64,000 nucleotides of DNA, from the NCBI GenBank assembly GCA_927362715.1, contig CAKMIX010000013.1, positions 1-64,000 on the forward strand, written 5' to 3'. This DNA comes from an uncultured Clostridia bacterium (GTDB lineage Bacteria > Bacillota > Clostridia > Oscillospirales > Acutalibacteraceae). The position numbers and the translations under genes were made by a program. The notes below the pieces were generated by a model. The model was not told the DNA's origin. It worked only from the letters and a program-made list of their open reading frames with translations, and ran no database searches. Shown piece after piece: positions 8,699 to 16,848 of the stretch (its first letter is position 1; each line of letters opens with the position of its first letter).

Positions 8699-9391
8699 GT
8701 GGCAAACGAAAAAATTTTGGTCGTAGACGACGACACCAACATCTGCGAATTGCTGCGCCTGTATCTGGAAAAAGAGGGGTATGCGGTCAAAAGCGTGAAC
8801 GACGGGGTTTCGGCGATCAACGCCTTTAAGCAGGAAAACCCGGATCTGATGATCCTCGATATCATGCTCCCAAAGCTTGACGGCTGGCAGGTCTGCCGCG
8901 AGGTGCGCAAATTTTCCGACAAACCCATCATCATGCTCACGGCAAAGGGCGAGACCTTTGACAAAGTGCTGGGTCTTGAACTCGGCGCGGATGATTATAT
9001 GACCAAGCCCTTTGACACAAAGGAAATGGTTGCCCGCATCAAGGCGGTGCTGCGCCGTACAAGCGCAGGTCCTGCGGGCGAAGCGGTCAAAGAGGTCAAT
9101 TATGAAAACTTGAGCATCAACCTCACGAACTACGAAATGAAGGTCAACGGCAAGCCCGTGGACACACCGCCGAAAGAGTTGGAGCTGATCTACCATCTTG
9201 CTTCCAACCCGAACCGTGTGTTCACGCGCGACCAGCTGCTTGACGAGGTCTGGGGCTTCGATTATTACGGCGATTCGCGCACCGTAGACGTCCATGTAAA
9301 GCGGCTTCGCGAAAAATTGGAAGGCGTTTCGGACAAATGGGATCTTAAAACGGTTTGGGGCGTCGGCTATAAGTTTGAAACGAAGGAATAA
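8699..9391 (+). CDS. Response regulator, OmpR/PhoP-WalR family
   Basis: Cytoplasmic transcription factor of 230 residues. Receiver domain at residues 1-120: acidic pocket in VVDDD, phosphoacceptor Asp54 in LDIMLP, Thr in MLTAKG and Lys in MTKPF. A C-terminal winged helix (about 130-228) ends in the OmpR-family pattern RTVDVHVKRLREKL and VWGVGYKF. The GTG at 8699 is chosen because AAAGGGTGA sits 7 bases ahead. The cognate kinase starts 3 bases after the stop. Kinase plus HtrA neighbours recall the walRK-htrA arrangement of Bacillales. Confidence 0.92.
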   Translation: MANEKILVVDDDTNICELLRLYLEKEGYAVKSVNDGVSAINAFKQENPDLMILDIMLPKLDGWQVCREVRKFSDKPIIMLTAKGETFDKVLGLELGADDYMTKPFDTKEMVARIKAVLRRTSAGPAGEAVKEVNYENLSINLTNYEMKVNGKPVDTPPKELELIYHLASNPNRVFTRDQLLDEVWGFDYYGDSRTVDVHVKRLREKLEGVSDKWDLKTVWGVGYKFETKE

Positions 9392-9394
9392 GCC

Positions 9395-10933
9395 ATGCGT
9401 GACGGCAAGTTAAAGGCATTTGCCCGCAAGGCATACCATAAATTCAGCCACCAGTCCCTGTTTGTCAAATACTTTTCGGTGTTTTTGGTCATCGTAACGA
9501 TCTGTTTTGTCGCATTGGGTGTTACACTGGGGATTTTTGTGACAAACTATTGGAGCAACCAGATGTCTGTGCTGCTCAAGGAAAACGCCAAATCGGTAGC
9601 GCAGTCCACGGCAGAGGTGCTTTCCTCCTGGCTTCGCGACGAACCGCAGGGATCGGTCGTTTTCATCTGCAATAACCTCACCACGATCTCCGAAGCGATC
9701 GACGCGGACGTGTTTATGTGCGACCCGGACGGTAAGGTTATCCTATGCAAGGATCTGCTTTCCTCCGACCTTGTCGTGCGCAATGACGGCGTGTGCACTA
9801 TCCACGGGTCGTATCAGGTGCCGCAAAGCGTGCTCGATGAGGTGGCAAAGGGCAGCTACTATGCCACCGGGACACTGGACGGGCTGTATGACAATACCCA
9901 TTTGGCAGCTGCCGAGCCCGTGGTCGTCAGCGGGCAGATCGCGGGCTATATTTTTGCCGTGGAGCCGATGAGCATCAGCTTTCAGGGCTATTTCTTCAAT
10001 GCGCTGCGCATGTTTGCATTCGCCTCTCTTTTGGCGCTGTGCATCGGCTTTGCCGTGATCTATCTCTTTACGGCGAACCTTGTCCGTCCCTTAAAGGAGA
10101 TGTCCAAGGCGACCAAGGCGTATGCGGCCGGCGACTTCAGCCCGCGCGTAAGTGTGCGCGGCAACGACGAGCTTTCGGAGCTTATGGAGGCGTTCAACCG
10201 TATGGCGGCGTCCCTTTCCTTACAGGAGAGCTCGCGGCGCAGCTTTGTTGCGAATGTTTCGCATGAGCTCAAAACTCCCATGACCACCATCGGCGGTTTT
10301 ATCGACGGCATTTTGGACGGTACCATCGAGCCCGAACGGCAAAATCATTACCTGCGCATCGTCTCCGACGAGACCAAACGCCTCTCACGGCTTGTGACGT
10401 CCATGCTCAATATGTCCAAAATCGAAGCAGGCGAGCTGCAGCTGCAGCCGAAGCGGTTCGATCTGTGCCGCGAAATTTTCGATACCATGCTCAATTTTGA
10501 GCAGATCATTGATCGTAAGCACATCGAGGTCGTAGGGCTTGATACGCTCCGGCCGACATATATTTTCGCTGACCGCGATATGCTGCATCAAGTCATATAC
10601 AATCTTGTGGATAACGCCGTGAAGTTCACCGAAAACGGTGCGATCGGCGTAGCGGTAGAGCAAACACAGGAAAACACTACCGTTTCCATTCGCAATACGG
10701 GCACGACGGGGATCTCCTCCGAAGAGCTTTCGCGTGTCTTTGAACGATTTTATAAGGTCGACAAATCCCGCAGCTATGATACAAAAGGCGCGGGGCTGGG
10801 GCTTTATATCTGCAAGACGATCATAGAAATGCACGGCGGCACGATCTCGGCGCAAAGCGACGGCAGCGAATATGTGGAGTTTTCCTTCACGCTTCCGAAT
10901 GTCCCGCCGAGCAGCGGCGAGACGGTTGCTTAA
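9395..10933 (+). CDS. Sensor histidine kinase
   Basis: Membrane kinase of 512 residues paired with the upstream response regulator. Order: membrane helix 1 (~25-50), extracytoplasmic sensor of ~150 residues, helix 2 (~198-225), HAMP domain, HisKA dimerisation domain with the phosphorylated His290 in SHELKTPM, then the HATPase domain with N box (NLVDNAVKFT), G1 and the G2 loop KGAGLGLYI. There is no cytoplasmic PAS domain, unlike WalK of Bacillus. All catalytic boxes are intact. htrA begins 112 bases downstream and may be a target. Confidence 0.93.
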   Translation: MRDGKLKAFARKAYHKFSHQSLFVKYFSVFLVIVTICFVALGVTLGIFVTNYWSNQMSVLLKENAKSVAQSTAEVLSSWLRDEPQGSVVFICNNLTTISEAIDADVFMCDPDGKVILCKDLLSSDLVVRNDGVCTIHGSYQVPQSVLDEVAKGSYYATGTLDGLYDNTHLAAAEPVVVSGQIAGYIFAVEPMSISFQGYFFNALRMFAFASLLALCIGFAVIYLFTANLVRPLKEMSKATKAYAAGDFSPRVSVRGNDELSELMEAFNRMAASLSLQESSRRSFVANVSHELKTPMTTIGGFIDGILDGTIEPERQNHYLRIVSDETKRLSRLVTSMLNMSKIEAGELQLQPKRFDLCREIFDTMLNFEQIIDRKHIEVVGLDTLRPTYIFADRDMLHQVIYNLVDNAVKFTENGAIGVAVEQTQENTTVSIRNTGTTGISSEELSRVFERFYKVDKSRSYDTKGAGLGLYICKTIIEMHGGTISAQSDGSEYVEFSFTLPNVPPSSGETVA

Positions 10934-10970
10934 CAACTTATTTACAAGTCCCGCAAAATTCTTCAAAGCC

Positions 10971-10987
10971 TGTTAATATCGAGTTAA
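10971..10987 (+). promoter_or_regulatory. Candidate WalR/PhoP-like box before htrA
   Basis: Direct repeat TGTTAA-N5-AGTTAA with an 11-base period, close to the WalR consensus TGTWAH-N5-TGTWAH (one mismatch). It lies between the kinase gene and htrA, so the neighbouring response regulator could bind here; that is inferred. Confidence 0.45.
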
Positions 10988-11045
10988 TAACCGCGCATTA
11001 CGATAATCTTGTCAATCGGAAATCCACGCATGGAGGCGTTTCGAT

Positions 11046-12578
11046 ATGGATTATGAAAACAACAATCTGAATTCCAACACCACGCCGCAGCCGGAACAGC
11101 CGGACGCGGCGGGCAGCGAAAAGCCGGCGCAAAATGAATCTGCCGGGCAAGCCCAGCCGAACGCGGCGAACAACGCCGGGCAGGCAAACGCACCGTATAC
11201 CGCACCCAATCCCAACACAGGCTTTTACGGCAACCCGCATTATACCGCGCAGAATCCGAACGGCGCACCGCAGAACGCAAACCCTAACCCTAACCCCAAC
11301 TACGTTTGGTATTCCGCGCCGCAGAAAAAACAGGTGGATCCGGAAAAATCCAAGCATAAAAAGCGCGGTGTAAAAATTTTTGCAGCTTGCTTGGCGGTAG
11401 TCGTCGTGTTGGCGATCGTCGGTGTCTCGGTCGCACTTGTTCGCGGCAACGATGTCCCGACCGCAGAAGGCACGCAAAATCCGAGCACTGCCGAGATCCA
11501 CGAATCCCCCACGGCGTCGAGCACCGGCACGGACGGGGAATTGACCGCCAAGGGCGTATATGAAAAGATCCAGAAAAGCTCCGTCGGCGTACTTGTATAC
11601 AGCAGCAGCGCGTTCAGCAACGAGGCGCTTGCGGGTGAGGGCTCCGGCGTGATCGTCGGCGAGGACAGCACCGGGACATACACCTATATCGTCACCTGCG
11701 CGCACGTCATCAGCGACGGTCAGACCGTTAAAGTGCAGCTGTATGACGAGACGCAGTACGATGCGACCATCGTCGGCTATGACTCCAAAACGGATATCGG
11801 CGTACTGAGCATCCGCGCGTCGGGTCTTACCGCCGCCGAGTTCGGGGATTCCGACAGCCTTTCGGTCGGTGAGACGGTCTACGCCATCGGCAACCCCGGC
11901 GGCGTTGCGTTCGCAGGCTCCTTCACGGACGGTATGGTTTCTGCCATTTCCCGTCCTGTGGACAGTGAGATCGGCTATGAGATGCTCTGCATCCAGCATA
12001 CGGCGGCCATCAACCCCGGCAACTCGGGCGGCGCGCTTGTGAACGCGTACGGGCAGGTCGTCGGTATCAACTCCTCGAAGATCGCCAGCACCGAATATGA
12101 GGGCATGGGCTTTGCCGTACCGAGCGTGACCGTCAAGGAAGTTTTTGACGAGATCGTTGCCAACGGCTATGTGACCAACCGCCCGAAGCTCGGCATCAAC
12201 TATTTCCCGGCTTCCTCCAACCAGCTTTACAGCATGCTTGTCGGTGCGAACGATCTGCCGGACGGCACGCTGGTCATCCAGTCCATCAATTCCGACAGCT
12301 CGCTTGCCAATACGGACGTGCAGGCGGGGGATATGATCATCCGTGTCAACGGCGAGGATCTGACCTCTACGGATACGCTTCCGGATATCATTGAAGAGTC
12401 TAATGTGGGCGACACGCTTACGCTGACCATTTGCAGGGTAGACGCTGCAAACAACTATTCCGTCAGTCAATTTGAAGTGACCGCCACACTCGTGGAAGAT
12501 CGCGGCACGACCGTGACGAGCGAACCGACATCGCAAAGCTATTATAACCCGTTCGGTGCTTACGGCTACGGCAATTAG
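11046..12578 (+). CDS. htrA: HtrA/DegP-type serine protease with PDZ domain
   Basis: Membrane-anchored S1C protease that degrades or refolds misfolded proteins outside the membrane. The 510 residues show a ~105-residue Asn/Pro/Gln/Ala-rich disordered cytoplasmic tail, a single membrane helix (~115-138), then the trypsin fold with catalytic triad His220 (CAHVISDG), Asp250 (KTDIGVLSI) and Ser327 (NPGNSGGALV), and one C-terminal PDZ domain (~395-485, DVQAGDMIIRVNGEDL). The ATG follows GGAGGCG. It sits after a two-component system, as htrA often does in Firmicutes. Confidence 0.93.
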   Translation: MDYENNNLNSNTTPQPEQPDAAGSEKPAQNESAGQAQPNAANNAGQANAPYTAPNPNTGFYGNPHYTAQNPNGAPQNANPNPNPNYVWYSAPQKKQVDPEKSKHKKRGVKIFAACLAVVVVLAIVGVSVALVRGNDVPTAEGTQNPSTAEIHESPTASSTGTDGELTAKGVYEKIQKSSVGVLVYSSSAFSNEALAGEGSGVIVGEDSTGTYTYIVTCAHVISDGQTVKVQLYDETQYDATIVGYDSKTDIGVLSIRASGLTAAEFGDSDSLSVGETVYAIGNPGGVAFAGSFTDGMVSAISRPVDSEIGYEMLCIQHTAAINPGNSGGALVNAYGQVVGINSSKIASTEYEGMGFAVPSVTVKEVFDEIVANGYVTNRPKLGINYFPASSNQLYSMLVGANDLPDGTLVIQSINSDSSLANTDVQAGDMIIRVNGEDLTSTDTLPDIIEESNVGDTLTLTICRVDAANNYSVSQFEVTATLVEDRGTTVTSEPTSQSYYNPFGAYGYGN

Positions 12579-12579
12579 C

Positions 12580-12975
12580 ACATTGCCGCAGGATGGGGAA
12601 ATCTCCGTCCCGCGCGGGGCAACAGGCCATTGCCCCCGCCGCACGGCGTTTGTATAGAGAGGCAAGGGAAGCCGAGCCCAATATGGTTTCAAACGGCAGC
12701 TTTCCGCCTGAACTGCGTTAAAAACCTCGCCATACGGCAGTATGGCATCGGTTTTGTGCCTTGTTCAAACGAAAATCTGCGCGTTTGAAACTGCTCGGCA
12801 CCGAAAACGACGGGAATGCGGATGGATTTTTTCTTTTGAGACGGCAGGTGCGCTGACGCGCACCAACGGTGAAAAAGGGAAAAGCCGCCGCAGGATCAAG
12901 TTTTCGGCATATTGCGTTCGGCTTTCCTTGCCTCAAAAAAAGTGGAGCATCGGCAGTAAAACTGCCGGTGCTTCG
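12580..12975. ncRNA. Structured non-coding element, possible large ncRNA or dispersed repeat
   Basis: This ~400-base gap has no credible coding sequence but is dense in base-pairing potential. A long-range stem joins 12659-12677 to 12916-12934 (19 pairs, two G-U). Inside it are GCCATAC/GTATGGC (12729-12735, 12740-12746) nested in AAAACC/GGTTTT, TTCAAACG/CGTTTGAA (12764-12771, 12782-12789) nested in GTGCC/GGCAC, and GGTGCGC-TGAC-GCGCACC (12847-12864). Alternative local pairing exists (AAAGCCG 12881-12887 with CGGCTTT 12919-12925). Before it are hairpins at 12591-12610 and 12616-12636; after it an 11-bp hairpin at 12947-12971. GCCGCAGGAT occurs twice (12585, 12887). The strand is not settled. 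It matches no RNA family I can name. Confidence 0.6.
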
Positions 12976-13073
12976 TCAATTTTATTTGAGCTTAAAATAC
13001 GCATTGATTTTTGCGCTTCGGCGTATTATAGTAGTAATCGATCCAAATCATCTCAAAAATAGGAGGCACTTCG

Positions 13074-13571
13074 ATGCGTGAAATATCCGTAAAAGACCTG
13101 CAAACCTCACCCGTGAAAATGATCGCGGATGATTGGGCGCTGCTTACGGCGGGCATACCATCCGATTTCAACACCATGACCGTCAGCTGGGGCGGGGTCG
13201 GCGAGTTGTGGGGGCGTGACGTGGTGTTCGTGTTTGTCCGCCCGCAGCGCTACACACGTGAATTTATGGAAAAATACGACCGCTTTACCCTGAGCTTTTT
13301 TGACGGCGGCTGTAAGGCGGAAATGGGCTTGTGCGGCAGAAAATCCGGAAGGGATACGGACAAATGTGCCGAAACGGGGCTTGTTCCCGTACCGTTCGGC
13401 GATGCAGTGAGCTTCGAGAGCGCAAAAACGGTGCTCGTGTGCAAAAAGCTTGCAAAATGGGATCTGACCCCCGACGGCTTTTTAGACAGCTCTATTGCGG
13501 CAAACTATGCTGCGGGGGATTACCACCGCATGTATGTCGGTGCGATCGAGCATGTGTACCGCGCAGATTGA
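13074..13571 (+). CDS. Flavin reductase family protein (flavoredoxin-like)
   Basis: A 165-residue split-barrel FMN-binding protein. Residues 15-75 show the family pattern: a loading loop (PVKMIADDWALLTAG), NTMTVSWGG (flavin phosphate contact) and FVRPQRYT, followed by FTLSFF. Members reduce flavins or act as electron carriers; the electron donor cannot be assigned. A perfect AGGAGG lies 7 bases before the ATG. It is flanked by the structured element upstream and the 5S rRNA promoter downstream. Confidence 0.82.
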   Translation: MREISVKDLQTSPVKMIADDWALLTAGIPSDFNTMTVSWGGVGELWGRDVVFVFVRPQRYTREFMEKYDRFTLSFFDGGCKAEMGLCGRKSGRDTDKCAETGLVPVPFGDAVSFESAKTVLVCKKLAKWDLTPDGFLDSSIAANYAAGDYHRMYVGAIEHVYRAD

Positions 13572-13610
13572 CAAAAGAGAAAAAATACGAAAATTTTTTA
13601 AAAAAAGGGC

Positions 13611-13639
13611 TTGCAATTTTTGCAAGGGTATGCTATACT
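13611..13639 (+). promoter_or_regulatory. Promoter of the 5S rRNA gene
   Basis: TTGCAA (13611-13616), 17-base spacer, TATACT (13634-13639). An 8-bp inverted repeat CTTGCAA-TTT-TTGCAAG (13610-13626) overlaps the -35. Confidence 0.75.
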
Positions 13640-13684
13640 CTTTCTCGCGCTTGAGGGAAACGCACAAACGCTTCTCCTTAAGCA

Positions 13685-13799
13685 GTCGGTGTTGATTGCG
13701 ATGAGGGTCCACCCGTTCCCATCCCGAACACGGTAGTTAAGCTCATTTGCGCCGAAAATACTTGACTGGAAGCGGCCCGGGAAAATAGGTAATGCCGAC
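13685..13799 (+). rRNA. rrf: 5S ribosomal RNA, stand-alone
   Basis: Recognised by conserved 5S blocks: GATGAGGGTCCACCCGTTCC, CATCCCGAACACGG, TTAAGCTC and GGGAAAATAGGTAATGCCGAC. The ends GTCGG (13685) and GCCGAC (13799) pair to form helix I; length about 115 bases. No 16S or 23S gene is nearby, and the gene has its own promoter and terminator, so it is an isolated 5S copy. End positions are accurate to a few bases. Confidence 0.95.
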
Positions 13800-13803
13800 A
13801 TCA

Positions 13804-13835
13804 AAAAGCTCTCCTTTCGGAGAGCTTTTCTTTTT
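13804..13835 (+). terminator. Intrinsic terminator of the 5S rRNA gene
   Basis: AAAAGCTCTCC / GGAGAGCTTTT stem with TTTC loop, followed by CTTTTTGC. Confidence 0.9.
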
Positions 13836-13898
13836 GCTTTTTTCACGCAAAAGAGCCGCGCACCATAGCGGTACGCGGCTGTATGGGCGGATTTTGGT

Positions 13899-15372
13899 CT
13901 ATTCGGCAGCTTCCACGCCTTCGCTTTGTGCAAGCTCCTCACGCATTTTGAGCACTTCCGTATGCACTCGCTCGCGTTCTGCGCCCGAAAGCTTATAGAA
14001 CAGGAACGGCAAGCCTGCGAGCAGCATCATAAGACCATGGAACACCGTGTAGAACAAAAGCAGCATAATCTTGGTATCCAGCGTCTGCGCCGTGCCGTCG
14101 CCCAAGCCCTGCTGGTAGTGGATGATCGAACCGTCACCGTACAGAATATACGGGACGGCAATATTGGCAAGCGCGCCGCTGATTGTGCCGCCGATGCCGA
14201 TGAAGAAGCCCAAGCTCGCGTCCAAACGGCTGCCTGTCTTGAGTTCCAGATCGTCAAGCACATCCGCCTTGAACATCTCCGGCAGCAGGTTGGATGCCGG
14301 TGCCAAACAGACAGACGATGAAGATATAGTTGAGCCACGGCAGGGTCTCCATATGCGTCAAATACGCATAGCCCACGCCGAACGCCACGGCGTTGATGCA
14401 CACGGAATACACACCCGAAGCAATATACAGCACGCGGCTTGTAAAACGCTTTAACAGGCGGCTGATGATGAGCATACCCACCATCGTACCGATCCCGACG
14501 GGCAGCGCGAACAGCACGGTCTGGCTGGAGCTGCCCAAGATCGCCGCAGCGATGAACGGCTCCATGAAGGTGGCGATACCGCGAAAGGACTTCAGGAATT
14601 CACTGATCAAAATGACCCATGCGTGTTTGCTGCGGATGACGTTCCAAAGCCCTTTGAACGGGTCTTTGCGCTCGGATTTATAGACGATGCGCTCCTTGAT
14701 GACGGACATCCCCAAAAGCATGGTGATCGTCCCGACCACGCCGCACAAAATCGCGGAAATGAAGTAAGAAAGTGCGGCATTCTCTGTTCCGCCGTTTGCC
14801 GCTTTAATGATCGCTGCAACCACCAGCACAATGACGAGCGGCGCGGAGTTGCCGATGGCGCTGGCAATCCCGCGAAAGGAGAGCAGCTGTTCGCGCTCCT
14901 TGTCGTTGGGCGTCATAACGGCGGCGACCATCGTGACTGTCCCGCCGAAATAGGTGGCACACCCTTGAATGAGCGCCAGCGCGCACAGCCAGATGAGCAG
15001 CACGGTGGGGTTGCGCTGCACAAAATCAGGCGTCCAGAAGATGAGCGCGGTCACCACGCCGCAGGGGATCGCCGCAAGCAAACCAAGCGGCTTGAATTTC
15101 TGGTTGTTTTTGATTTTTTTGTTGTCTAAAATCAACGCATAAATAAATGAAAGCACATAGCCCACGATCTGCGTAAAACCATTGAAAAAAGAAAGCTGGT
15201 CATTTGAAAGCAGCAGTACATCTACCAGATAGGCACGGCGATAGGAATTGACCATGCCCGTCATGGAAGAGAAAAAGAACATGGCGAGCAGGTAAAAAAC
15301 CCATTCCTTTGTCTTTAAATACTTCTTTTCATTTGCGGTCGGCAGTTTGCCTGCAACGGACGCCGTGCTCAT
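13899..15372 (-). pseudogene. GPH-type (glycoside/cation symporter) MFS transporter, frameshifted
   Basis: Two frames together form one ~490-residue GPH-like sugar symporter. The first (15372-14254) carries about ten membrane segments starting with KTKEWVFYLLAMFFFSSMTGM and ends soon after FIVCLFGTGIQ. The next frame (from about 14295 down to 13899) picks up exactly where homologues continue: SNLLPEMFKADVLDDLELKTGSR, two more membrane segments and a charged tail. The break is consistent with loss of one base in the GGCACCGGCATCC region (~14290-14302, plus strand complement). It may be a real inactivating mutation or a sequencing error. It is coupled by an ATGA overlap to the metallophosphoesterase upstream. 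Confidence 0.8.
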
Positions 15373-16769
15373 GCCGGGTCGCCTCCTTGCTTCTGATAGG
15401 ATTTAAAAGGCAGCGCCGCCTCATAGTCCAGCTGTTTTTCATCGCCGATGAGCGAAAGCACAAACCCGCGCAGATCCGCAAACATCGGATTTTTCGCACC
15501 GAGCTTTTTTTCGGCGATGCGCAGCACCGGGCGCAGTCGCCGCAGCAGTGCATCCACTGCCGCATACATCGGCGTACCGGGCACATACGGCTCGTTGCCG
15601 ACAAAGATATTGCGCACGAATTCCACGGCGGTGTCTTTCAGCAGGCGGTCTTTAATGGAGGGGTCCACGCGGAACAAGAACAGCCTGCCCACGCCGCCGA
15701 GTGTAAGCTTTTGGAGAATCTTTCCAACCAGTGTGACGGGGATCTTCAGCTTCTTGTTCTTTTCGGGCCCGCCGAACAGCCGCGTAAAAAAGGCGAAGTC
15801 ATACGCCATGGCATCGATGATGTCCGTGATCATACGGTCAAAGCGCCAGGTGAAGTATTCGGCGGCAGTCTTGCCCTGTTTATCCCAATCAAAATCCTCG
15901 ATCGTAAAGGATTCGATGTGGATATCCGTATCCGAAAACGTCACCTTGCGGTAGGCGCACGGGCAGCCGACAAACGAGCCTGTGCAAACATCCGTGATGG
16001 TGTTGCCGTTTTGCGTGGTGTACTGCGTGAGGCTCTGCATATGCATGTGCCCTGTAAAGATCAGGTCAAGCCCCGCATCTGCAAGCTCGTTCGCACGCTT
16101 TTCCCAATCGGTCAGTTTCGCGTCGCCGATCAGGCGCATGACGGGCGAACCCGGCAGCAGGGGATAGTGGGTGGTGGCAAATATGTAATTCCCGCTTTCG
16201 TGCGCAAGACGAATCTGCTCGAGCGCCCAGGCCATCTGATCGTCATAAAAGCCTTTGAAATCCTTGCCGTCGCCGTCACAGTTGAGCACCAAAAGGCGGA
16301 TGCCGTCTGTCAGCTGCACAACATAGGAGAGCGTCGGAAGATGCTCGCTGATCGCTTGCTTGAAGCCGAAATCATAATACAGACCGCGCAGCTCGTCGCG
16401 GCGTGTCCCCTCGGCGGGGATTTCCTCTTCACCCACAAAGCCGCATGGCGTGTTGCCGTCGTTGCAGTAGTCGTGGCGCGCCGTGAGCACATAAATCTCC
16501 TTGCCCCGGCTTTGCAGCGCCCGCAGTTTTTCGATAAAGCCGAGATGGCTCGCCTTTTCGGCGCGGTATACCAGGTCCCCGGGCAGCACGACGACATTCG
16601 TTTCTTTGTCCGCTGCGATTTTCTGAAAACCTGCGTCGATAATGGCGCCCGTTTCGGCGATGCACTTCTGATCCGTGCGGCTGCGCCGTTCATACGCGGG
16701 GCCCGAAGCCCCGAGCTTGTTTTCAAAATAGTGCGGGTCAGTTACGATATATAAACTAAAATTTTTCAA
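15369..16769 (-). CDS. Metallophosphoesterase (calcineurin-like fold)
   Basis: A 466-residue predicted phosphohydrolase without a signal peptide. Metal-binding motifs in order: DPH (residues ~11-13), LPGDLVY, ARHDYCND in the place of the usual GNHD/E, TTHYPL and GHMHMQ. The substitution of Asn by Arg in the GNHD block is notable. The C-terminal ~190 residues are a family-specific extension. The TTG start at 16769 follows AGAGGTG. It lies between an AraC regulator and a GPH-type symporter with which it overlaps by 4 bases, suggesting that the substrate is a phosphorylated or sugar-linked compound imported by that symporter; this is inference. Confidence 0.82.
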   Translation of the reverse strand: MKNFSLYIVTDPHYFENKLGASGPAYERRSRTDQKCIAETGAIIDAGFQKIAADKETNVVVLPGDLVYRAEKASHLGFIEKLRALQSRGKEIYVLTARHDYCNDGNTPCGFVGEEEIPAEGTRRDELRGLYYDFGFKQAISEHLPTLSYVVQLTDGIRLLVLNCDGDGKDFKGFYDDQMAWALEQIRLAHESGNYIFATTHYPLLPGSPVMRLIGDAKLTDWEKRANELADAGLDLIFTGHMHMQSLTQYTTQNGNTITDVCTGSFVGCPCAYRKVTFSDTDIHIESFTIEDFDWDKQGKTAAEYFTWRFDRMITDIIDAMAYDFAFFTRLFGGPEKNKKLKIPVTLVGKILQKLTLGGVGRLFLFRVDPSIKDRLLKDTAVEFVRNIFVGNEPYVPGTPMYAAVDALLRRLRPVLRIAEKKLGAKNPMFADLRGFVLSLIGDEKQLDYEAALPFKSYQKQGGDPA

Positions 16770-16789
16770 TTACGCACACCTCTTTCGTT

Positions 16790-16818
16790 AGAATATCACA
16801 AAAAAACTGCGTTTTGAA
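16790..16818 (-). promoter_or_regulatory. Promoter for the metallophosphoesterase-symporter pair
   Basis: On the minus strand TTCAAA (16818-16813), 17-base spacer, TATTCT (16795-16790). Confidence 0.6.
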
Positions 16819-16848
16819 TGGATTTTATCACTAAAAACATAGAAAATA

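Noticed and set aside
11278-11300. Telomere-like CCCTAA repeats
   Set aside because: They encode the Asn-Pro repeat in the disordered N-terminal tail of HtrA and are in frame; no separate meaning.
12463-12692. Short minus-strand open frames in the structured element
   Set aside because: They run through the hairpins, have no credible ribosome site and low-complexity composition; better explained as by-products of the non-coding element.
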